Below, piece after piece: positions 7,784 through 14,123 of a stretch of 38,148 nucleotides of DNA. Source of the stretch: Candidatus Fibrimonadaceae bacterium (GTDB lineage Bacteria > Fibrobacterota > Fibrobacteria > Fibrobacterales > Fibrobacteraceae); contig JAITUM010000078.1 in the NCBI GenBank assembly GCA_031286305.1, positions 1 to 38,148 of the forward strand, written 5' to 3'. The translations under genes were made by a program, and so were the position numbers. Under the pieces are notes generated by a model. That model saw nothing but the letters and a program-made list of their open reading frames with translations, had not been told where the DNA came from and made no database searches. The stretch's first letter is position 1. Each line of letters begins with the position of its first letter.

Positions 7784-9361
7784 ATGCTCCAAAAGTACTT
7801 CAACATAGCCGGCCCCTGCCATCCAAGCAAACACTACATGCTTGATCCCTTCCGTAATATAGGCAAAGAATTGGCGGATTTAATAAATCGAGGGCATTAT
7901 TTTGTTATCCATGCCGCTCGGCAAAGCGGAAAAACAACTTTGCTAAAAGAACTCACTCGCAAAATCAATGCAGAAAATGAATATTACACTTTATACTGCT
8001 CATTGGAAAAGATACAAGAAATTACAGAAGCGAAAGAAGCAATGCCAGAGATAATAGACGTTCTAAAAACTGCTTTTTACAGTTCAAATATTCCAAAAGG
8101 CGATTTTTTTGCAAAAGAACCTAGCGGCATAGGTTTTGCTTCTTTACTGCAATTTGAGCTTTTAAAAATCAGCAAAACCTTAGATAAACCATTGATTATA
8201 TTTTTCGACGAAGCAGATTGCCTTAGCAACGGAGCCTTAATTTCTTTTTTAAGACAGCTAAGAATCGGTTATATAAATAAAGATGACGTTCCTTTTGCCC
8301 ACAGTATCGCCTTAGTCGGTATGCGAAACATTCGAGACTACAAAGCAAAAATCAGAGAAGACAAAGAAACGCTTGGCAGCGCAAGCCCGTTTAATATAGT
8401 TACAAAAATTTTCAATTTAGAGAATTTTACAAAAGAAGATGTAATAGAACTTTATAACCAGCACACAAAGCAAACGGGGCAAGTATTTGAAACGGCTGCA
8501 GTAGATTATATTTTTGAGCAAACTCAGGGGCAACCTTGGTTAGTGAATGCGATAGCGGCAGAAGCAATTGAAATTCTACAAAAAGACTACTCCAAACCCA
8601 TTACAGCAGAAATCGCAAAGCAAGCCATTTATGATATAGTTTTAGCAAGGGGAACGCATTTCGATTCGCTTATGGAACGATTGAAGGAGCCGCGTGTTCG
8701 CAGAATTATACAGCCTTTGATACTAGGCGAATATGTTATAGACAAAACTTCCGATGATTACTTATACACAAGAGATTTAGGGTTGATAAGAGAACTCAGC
8801 AGTGGTTTTGTTGAACCAGCGAATCAAATTTACGCAGAAATAATAATTAGAATGCTAAGTGCTTCTCCTCAAGATAAATTGAAAATTGAGAGACCAGATG
8901 ATAATTTACCAAAGTATATTGTCCAAGGGAAAATAGATATAAACGCTTTGTTAAAAGAATTTCAAATTTTCTGGCGCGAGAACAGCGAGATTTGGATAGA
9001 GCGTTACAAGAAGAATCTTTACCAATACGATGAAGCCGCTCCTCATTTGACTATTCAGGCATTTTTGCAAAGAGTTCTCAATGGCGGTGGTCATATTAGC
9101 AGAGAAATGGCTCTTGGCAAGAATCGTTGCGACATTTGCATTGAGTGGGAGGGGCAAAAATATCCTATTGAGCTAAAACTCAAAGGTAGCAGAACTATTG
9201 GTTCTGCTAACGAGCAGATTTTGAAGTATATGGCTAGCACTGGTTCAGAAGAGGGTTGGATTGTTATGTTTGACCGCGGCGCAGAAAAAAGCTGGGACGA
9301 GAAGATTTATATGCGGGAAGAATTTGTTGATGGGAAAAAAATTACAGTGGTGGGGTGTTGA
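7784..9361 (+). CDS. AAA-ATPase with C-terminal PD-(D/E)XK nuclease-like domain (paralog 2)
   Basis: The 525-residue protein is a paralog of the gene at 3183-4787 with the same plan. A CHPSKHYM box (12-19) is followed by Walker A AARQSGKTT (44-52) and Walker B PLIIFFDEAD (136-145). A C-terminal Asp450...Glu463-Leu-Lys465 set (RCDICIEWEGQ, then YPIELKLKG) fits PD-(D/E)XK. ATG 7784 is preferred over 7751 because a TACATT promoter box lies 8 bases upstream of it and the family similarity starts at KYFNIAGPCHPSKHYM. Overall similarity to paralog 1 is clear only in motifs, so this is not a recent duplication. The phosphoramidate-type operon follows after 3 bases, so the two may be co-transcribed. 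Function unknown. Confidence 0.82.
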   Translation: MLQKYFNIAGPCHPSKHYMLDPFRNIGKELADLINRGHYFVIHAARQSGKTTLLKELTRKINAENEYYTLYCSLEKIQEITEAKEAMPEIIDVLKTAFYSSNIPKGDFFAKEPSGIGFASLLQFELLKISKTLDKPLIIFFDEADCLSNGALISFLRQLRIGYINKDDVPFAHSIALVGMRNIRDYKAKIREDKETLGSASPFNIVTKIFNLENFTKEDVIELYNQHTKQTGQVFETAAVDYIFEQTQGQPWLVNAIAAEAIEILQKDYSKPITAEIAKQAIYDIVLARGTHFDSLMERLKEPRVRRIIQPLILGEYVIDKTSDDYLYTRDLGLIRELSSGFVEPANQIYAEIIIRMLSASPQDKLKIERPDDNLPKYIVQGKIDINALLKEFQIFWRENSEIWIERYKKNLYQYDEAAPHLTIQAFLQRVLNGGGHISREMALGKNRCDICIEWEGQKYPIELKLKGSRTIGSANEQILKYMASTGSEEGWIVMFDRGAEKSWDEKIYMREEFVDGKKITVVGC

Positions 9362-9364
9362 GTA

Positions 9365-9862
9365 ATGGTTTGTTGGCTTACAGGATTATCAGGTGCGGGC
9401 AAAACCACCATTGGTAGAGAACTCTACAAACAATGGAAAAAAAACGAACCCGCTCTTGTGTTGCTAGACGGCGACGAACTGCGCGAAGTATTCGGTGGAG
9501 CTTATGGTTACACGCGCGAAGACCGCAAAAAAATAAGTATGCAATACTCAAAACTTTGCAAAATGCTGGCCGAACAAGGAATCAATGTAATATTGTGCGG
9601 AATTATTCTACTTGAAGAAATTCGACAATGGAATTATGCCAATATTCCAAATTACAAAGAAATATTTATATCCGTGCCAATGGATATACTAAAGCAACGA
9701 GATAAAAAAGGGTTGTACGGCGGCAAAGCAGATAATGTGATGGGCGTTGATATTGCAGCAGACTTTCCCGCCAAGCCTGATTTAGAAATTCTTAACGATG
9801 GTTCCAAAACAGCAGAAGAAATAGCAGGCTATATAATGCAGCAATTAGTGGAGAGCAAATGA
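9365..9862 (+). CDS. APS kinase-like kinase, probable cytidine-diphosphoramidate kinase (Cj1415-like)
   Basis: The 165-residue P-loop kinase of the CysC fold has Walker A GLSGAGKTT (7-15) and LLDGDELREVFG near 33-44, where true APS kinases read DGDNVRHGL. A C-terminal GLYGGKADNVMGVD segment follows. No sulfate-assimilation gene is near. Instead it heads an operon with a PEP-synthase-like enzyme, a class I amidotransferase and a nucleotidyltransferase, the exact enzyme set of the Campylobacter jejuni phosphoramidate pathway. There the CysC homolog Cj1415 phosphorylates the 3'-OH of cytidine diphosphoramidate. This assignment is by family plus context. The stop overlaps the next start (ATGA at 9859-9862). 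Confidence 0.78.
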   Translation: MVCWLTGLSGAGKTTIGRELYKQWKKNEPALVLLDGDELREVFGGAYGYTREDRKKISMQYSKLCKMLAEQGINVILCGIILLEEIRQWNYANIPNYKEIFISVPMDILKQRDKKGLYGGKADNVMGVDIAADFPAKPDLEILNDGSKTAEEIAGYIMQQLVESK

Positions 9863-12174
9863 AACTTACCAAAGCCAATACTCTCAAAATTTTGAAAGAC
9901 AGCGAAAACCCACAACTGTTCCGGGTTTTGCCGCAACTTGTATTCACGGCAAAAGAACTATCAAGCAATTCTCAATATGTACAGAAAGCAATCAAAGAAC
10001 AGTTTTCCTACCCATTGATAGTGCGCTCCTCTGCACTGAATGAAGACACGCAAAATTCATCAAATGCAGGGGCATATCTGTCTCTACTGAACATTGAACC
10101 GAGCAATGCATACGAAGCAGCCAAAGAAGTAATGGCATCTTATGAAACACAGAACCCTGAAAACCAAGTGCTGATACAACCAATGCTAAGTGCTGTAACT
10201 TTAAGCGGCGTACTGTTCACCGCATGCCCAAATACAGGCGGCAATTATTACACCATAAATTACGACTGTTCAGGCGACTCAAGCTCCGTTACCTCTGGCA
10301 AAGATGCCGCCCTGCTTATGGTTTTTAAGGACCGAAAAACTGGCAATCCTCGTTTCGATAATCTTATAACCGCAGCTGATACTATATGCAACATTCTCTC
10401 TCAAAAATTCATGGACATCGAATTCGCTTTTTCGGAAGACGATATACCGTATATTTTTCAAGCACGTCCGCTTGTTATGAAAAAGCCTTTGGCTTCTTTT
10501 GAAATTCAATCGGAAGCCTTGGCACGAGCGGAACACTTGATTCAACGTGAAATGCAACCAAAACCTTACGCAAAAGGGCAACGAACAATTTATGGCATAA
10601 TGCCAGACTGGAACCCTGCTGAAATAATAGGCGTGCGCCCAAAACCTTTGGCTTCTTCACTTTATATGCGTTTAATTACAGACCGCAATTGGGCATACCA
10701 GCGAGACAACTACGGTTACCGCAATATGCGCAGCCACCCGCTTATGCTCGACTTTTTAGGCTTACCCTATATCGATACCCGCGTAAGTTTCAATTCCTTT
10801 ATACCAAAAGAGCTTGATGAAGACTTAGCGGAAAAACTTGTAAACTTCTACCTGAACTCGCTTGCGGCAAATCCAAGCAATCACGATAAAATTGAGTTTG
10901 AAATAGCATTTTCTTGCTATACATTCGATATACAGAAAAGAGCCAATATCTTGCTCCAAAATAATTTCTCAAAAACAGAAGTGGGCAATTTGCTTGAATC
11001 TCTGCGGCACCTAACTAATAATATAATCAACGTGCAAAATGGTTTGTGGATGATAGATGCCGCAAAAATACAGAAACTTCAAGAACGGCAAGAAAAAATA
11101 ATGCATAGCGATATGGATATTATTTCAAAAATTTACTGGCTGCTCGAAGATTGCGGACGCTATGGCACCTTGCCTTTTGCCGGTTTGGCGCGAGCGGGGT
11201 TTATCGCTGTGCAGTTGTTAAAGTCGTTGGTTGCCGAGGGTATTTTGTCAGCTGCGGATTATGAAAATTATATGCGAGGTCTTTATACCGTAAGTTCTCA
11301 AATCTCAAAAGACCAAGCAGAAATGTCTAAATCTGCATTCTTGTCAAAATACGGACATTTGCGCCCTGGCACTTATGACATTACATCACCACGATACGAT
11401 GCCGCCCCAGACTTATATTTCAACCATTCCGAAAATGAAACTTTCCCTAAGCATAACGATTTGGAAACAAAAGAAAAATTTTCTCTAACTTTAAAACAAT
11501 ATACAGCGATTAAAAACGAACTGATTACGCACGGCTTGGGTGATGATCCTTTGGCTCTTTTCAATTTTATAAAGGCTGGCATTGAAGGCAGAGAATACTG
11601 TAAATTTGTTTTTTCCAAAAGCTTATCCGATGCCATAGAGTTTATTGCCGAATTGGGTAAATCGCAGGGATTTTCGCGAGAAGAAATGTCTTATATGGAT
11701 ATTTCCATAATTGACGATCTTTTTTCTTCAGCAGATTGCGTGAAAGAATTGCTTGCACACTCTATTGAAACTGGTCGCAAAAAACATGAAAAAACTTTGC
11801 AGCTTGTGATGCCGCCCATTATTCAATCGCCGAGTGATATTTATGTTTTTGAATTTTCCTCCGGCAGCCCAAATTTTATTACAATGTCGCAAATTACGAG
11901 TTCTGTGATTTATAAGGATTATAGCAGAGAAAATTTGGCAGGCTGCATTTTGTTGGTAGAGGCAGCAGACCCTGGATTTGACTGGATTTTCTCCTGCGGC
12001 ATAACAGGGCTTATTACTGCTTATGGTGGTGCCAACTCTCACATGGCAATTAGGGCAGGAGAATTGGGGATACCTGCGGTAATAGGAGCAGGGGAAAAAT
12101 TATTCAACAAGTGGAAAAATGCAAAAACATTGCATATAGACTGTGCGAATAAAAAAGTGGAGGTATTAAAGTGA
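9859..12174 (+). CDS. PEP synthase-like enzyme, probable L-glutamine kinase (Cj1418-like)
   Basis: The 771-residue protein has the ends of a PEP synthase/PPDK with a divergent middle. The N-terminal ATP-grasp domain has YPLIVRSSALNEDT (about 51-64) and SNAGAYLS, and YIFQARPLVM near 195-210. The C-terminal phospho-histidine domain has GGANSHMAIRAGELGIPAV, with catalytic His728. The pyruvate-binding TIM barrel of true PEP synthase is absent. In C. jejuni the same-sized Cj1418 uses this architecture to phosphorylate the amide nitrogen of L-glutamine with ATP, the first step of phosphoramidate synthesis. The neighbouring genes encode the other three enzymes of that pathway, so the assignment is strong by context. 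It overlaps the genes on both sides by 4 bases (ATGA, GTGA). Confidence 0.8.
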   Translation: MKLTKANTLKILKDSENPQLFRVLPQLVFTAKELSSNSQYVQKAIKEQFSYPLIVRSSALNEDTQNSSNAGAYLSLLNIEPSNAYEAAKEVMASYETQNPENQVLIQPMLSAVTLSGVLFTACPNTGGNYYTINYDCSGDSSSVTSGKDAALLMVFKDRKTGNPRFDNLITAADTICNILSQKFMDIEFAFSEDDIPYIFQARPLVMKKPLASFEIQSEALARAEHLIQREMQPKPYAKGQRTIYGIMPDWNPAEIIGVRPKPLASSLYMRLITDRNWAYQRDNYGYRNMRSHPLMLDFLGLPYIDTRVSFNSFIPKELDEDLAEKLVNFYLNSLAANPSNHDKIEFEIAFSCYTFDIQKRANILLQNNFSKTEVGNLLESLRHLTNNIINVQNGLWMIDAAKIQKLQERQEKIMHSDMDIISKIYWLLEDCGRYGTLPFAGLARAGFIAVQLLKSLVAEGILSAADYENYMRGLYTVSSQISKDQAEMSKSAFLSKYGHLRPGTYDITSPRYDAAPDLYFNHSENETFPKHNDLETKEKFSLTLKQYTAIKNELITHGLGDDPLALFNFIKAGIEGREYCKFVFSKSLSDAIEFIAELGKSQGFSREEMSYMDISIIDDLFSSADCVKELLAHSIETGRKKHEKTLQLVMPPIIQSPSDIYVFEFSSGSPNFITMSQITSSVIYKDYSRENLAGCILLVEAADPGFDWIFSCGITGLITAYGGANSHMAIRAGELGIPAVIGAGEKLFNKWKNAKTLHIDCANKKVEVLK

Positions 12175-12764
12175 AGTATATATTCACCAGCCAAAGAGTA
12201 GATATAGCTGCTAATTACAACGAAAAGCGTGATTGTCTGGACCAACGTTGGGCAGATTTTTTGCATGCTTGCGGTTATATTTTAATATCTGTGCCAAATC
12301 ATACCGAAACCGTTGAAACAATGCTGAAATCATTCGCACCAAGCGGCATATTGCTTACCGGAGGCAACAGTCCTGCCCCTTACGAAGGTAACTCTCCAGA
12401 AAGAGACAAAACAGATGCATTACTTTTGGACTATGCCGTTTCTGCCAATATTCCGCTTATGGGTGTTTGCAGGGGCATGCAATCTATTGTGTTGTATTTT
12501 GGTGGCACATTAAAGGAGGTTCCCAATCATGTATCGGCAATACATAGTATTCACGGTAATATAAACCGAGAAGTGAACAGTTATCATTCATTGTCGGTGA
12601 ATTCTATGCCAAGCGAACTTTCTGTATTGGCAAAAACCAAAGACGGAAACATTGAAGCTATTAAACATAATCGTTATAATATAATCGGCATAATGTGGCA
12701 CCCCGAGCGTGAAACGTCATTTTGCAAAGAAGACATAAAGATGTTCAAGGAGTTGTTTTTATGA
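12171..12764 (+). CDS. Class I glutamine amidotransferase-like, probable gamma-glutamyl-CDP-amidate hydrolase (Cj1417-like)
   Basis: The 197-residue peptidase C26/GATase protein has an intact Cys-His-Glu triad: Cys100 in MGVCRGMQ, and His177 and Glu179 in MWHPERE. TGGNSPAPYEGNSPERDKTD (64-83) is the usual gamma-glutamyl hydrolase loop. The PuuD family is the nearest textbook relative, but the operon points to Cj1417, which hydrolyses CDP-L-glutamine to cytidine diphosphoramidate and glutamate. The start is a GTG at 12171 overlapping the previous stop and preceded by an excellent GGAGG at 12160-12164. The stop overlaps the next ATG (12761). Confidence 0.8.
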   Translation: MKYIFTSQRVDIAANYNEKRDCLDQRWADFLHACGYILISVPNHTETVETMLKSFAPSGILLTGGNSPAPYEGNSPERDKTDALLLDYAVSANIPLMGVCRGMQSIVLYFGGTLKEVPNHVSAIHSIHGNINREVNSYHSLSVNSMPSELSVLAKTKDGNIEAIKHNRYNIIGIMWHPERETSFCKEDIKMFKELFL

Positions 12765-13501
12765 AAGCGATTATACTGGCAGCCGGTCGCGGCAGTAGAA
12801 TGGGTGAAGGCACGGCAAATCTCCCTAAGTGCATGATGACACTTGGCGGCAAAACCCTTATAAGTCGTTGTGTAGAAACATTGGAGGCCGCTGAAATTTC
12901 AAGAGAAAATATTGGCATTGTAACCGGCTACAAATCGGAATCTATTAAACAGCATATATCAGGTGTTCATTATTTTCACAATGCGGAGTGGGAAACAACA
13001 AATATGTTCGTGTCGCTTACAAAAGCAAGAGAATGGTTGCTGAATGAGCCATGCATTGTGTGTTATTCAGATATTATTTTCCATAAAAATGCAATAACAA
13101 TGCTTAAAAATTCGCAAGCCTCAATTGCCATAACTTACTATTCAAAATTCTGGGAGCTTTGGGAAAAGCGTTTTGAAAATCCCTTGGACGACTTGGAAAC
13201 CTTTAAAGTTGCCGGCAAAAAACTGCTTGAAATAGGCCAAAGACCGCATTCAAAAGATGAAGTAGAAGGGCAATACATGGGGCTTTTGCGTTTTGAACCA
13301 CAAGGCTGGCAGATTGCTGAAGATGCTGTTAAAAAGCCAATGCCAAAACCGATTGAACGCTTGGACATGACCGCATTGCTTTCTCATTTATTGAATTTAG
13401 GCATTGAAATAGAAGCGATAAAAACGGATGATCCATGGTTTGAATGCGATAGCTTGAGTGATGTTCACATTGCGACCAGTTTTCATGGTTCTGGTACCTA
13501 A
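12761..13501 (+). CDS. Nucleotidyltransferase, probable CTP:phosphoglutamine cytidylyltransferase (Cj1416-like)
   Basis: The 246-residue sugar/choline-phosphate-type nucleotidyltransferase begins MKAIILAAGRGSRMG with the catalytic Lys in LPKCMMTLGGKTL. CYSDIIFHK near 104-112 carries the metal-binding Asp, and WFECDSLSDV near the C-terminus is typical of phosphocholine cytidylyltransferase-like enzymes. In the phosphoramidate pathway the homolog Cj1416 joins CTP and L-glutamine phosphate to give CDP-L-glutamine. ATG 12761 is chosen (AAGGAG upstream, ATGA overlap with the previous stop) rather than the longer 12722 start inside the amidotransferase gene. It is the last recognisable gene of the operon; no phosphoramidate transferase follows. 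Confidence 0.8.
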   Translation: MKAIILAAGRGSRMGEGTANLPKCMMTLGGKTLISRCVETLEAAEISRENIGIVTGYKSESIKQHISGVHYFHNAEWETTNMFVSLTKAREWLLNEPCIVCYSDIIFHKNAITMLKNSQASIAITYYSKFWELWEKRFENPLDDLETFKVAGKKLLEIGQRPHSKDEVEGQYMGLLRFEPQGWQIAEDAVKKPMPKPIERLDMTALLSHLLNLGIEIEAIKTDDPWFECDSLSDVHIATSFHGSGT

Positions 13502-13525
13502 CCCCAACTAATAAGATTAATACAC

Positions 13526-13681
13526 ATGGCTGATTTCCTACAGAACATTCTTTTTGCTGTCAAGAATTCTGGCATAAAAGTGATCACCTATGTTTCTGAA
13601 AATTTTTACGGTAAACAACTCCTACCTTACCCATACTTGAATGACGCCTCTCTTTGTTTTCTCTTTTCTAGGTCCTCGTAA
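13526..13681 (+). CDS. Possible gene remnant after the phosphoramidate operon
   Basis: A 51-codon frame begins MADFLQNILFAVKNSGIKVI and continues to about LPYPYLND, which looks like a natural amphipathic N-terminus. It then becomes uncharacteristic and stops at 13679-13681. It overlaps the end of the convergent regulator gene by about 55 bases. It could be the 5' end of a further locus gene truncated by recombination, or chance. I do not recognise a family. Confidence 0.25.
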   Translation: MADFLQNILFAVKNSGIKVITYVSENFYGKQLLPYPYLNDASLCFLFSRSS

Positions 13682-13953
13682 AAAATGACTCTTTCAACAA
13701 GTAAATGCGTAAAATCTTGAAGACTCATATCAAAACCATTGGCAAAACAAAGTATGAATTCTAGCTTAGGTATTCTTTTCCCGCTTTCAACAAGTGATAT
13801 ATATTGCCTGCTAGAACCGCATTTTTTTGAGAATTCATGTTGAGACATTTTTTTGATACTTCTTTGACATGGAAGCACAAATCGGAGTGCTTGTTCTATG
13901 GATTTTCGTAAGTGGCAGTAATTTTCCATCTTACCTTTTGCTGGATACGCCAT
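13627..13953 (-). CDS. XRE-family HTH transcriptional regulator
   Basis: The 108-residue protein has a Cro/CI-type HTH: KMSQHEFSKKCGSSRQYISL, then VESGKRIPKLEFILCFANGF. HxFSKKCGSS is helix 2 and the turn, RQYISLVESG the recognition helix. There is no other domain; the C-terminus is a charged tail. ATG 13953 (MAYPAKGKMEN) is chosen because a TATATT box lies 6 bases upstream on the minus strand. The longer upstream frame is hydrophobic, AT-rich and unlike the family. It is divergent from hppA, with about 170 bases between the starts. No target can be inferred; autoregulation in the shared intergenic region is plausible. Confidence 0.75.
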   Translation of the reverse strand: MAYPAKGKMENYCHLRKSIEQALRFVLPCQRSIKKMSQHEFSKKCGSSRQYISLVESGKRIPKLEFILCFANGFDMSLQDFTHLLVERVIFYEDLEKRKQREASFKYG

Positions 13954-13970
13954 TAAATTAATATAATAAA
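13954..13970 (-). promoter_or_regulatory. Leaderless-type promoter of the XRE regulator
   Basis: On the minus strand TATATT (13965 down to 13960) is followed after 6 bases by ATG 13953, with a T-rich stretch upstream as in the other promoters here. Confidence 0.5.
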
Positions 13971-14080
13971 AAAACTCGAAAAAAGCAGAATAAATGATTA
14001 AAAAAAGCAAAAATCTTGCATTTAGCAACTATATGATGACACTTTTTTGATTAATATCACGTTTTTTTGTGTTAAGCAAT

Positions 14081-14123
14081 TTTCTATAATAGTAATCAAT
14101 GATTTTTCTATATTACCCCCACT
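14081..14123 (+). promoter_or_regulatory. hppA promoter region with two -10 boxes
   Basis: A consensus TATAAT at 14085-14090 (in TTTCTATAAT) and a second box TATATT at 14109-14114 (in TTTTTCTATATT) lie upstream of ATG 14124. The distal box would give a leader of roughly 27 bases, the proximal one an almost leaderless message (9 bases from box to ATG). No Shine-Dalgarno is present. Confidence 0.5.

Noticed and set aside
9365-9862. CysC for sulfate assimilation
   Set aside because: No cysND, cysH or sulfate genes are nearby, the DGDNVR motif is altered to DGDELR, and the gene is coupled to phosphoramidate-type genes.
12171-12764. PuuD of putrescine degradation (tempting because speA is in the window)
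   Set aside because: speA is 20 kb away, no other puu genes exist here, and the operon context matches the phosphoramidate pathway.
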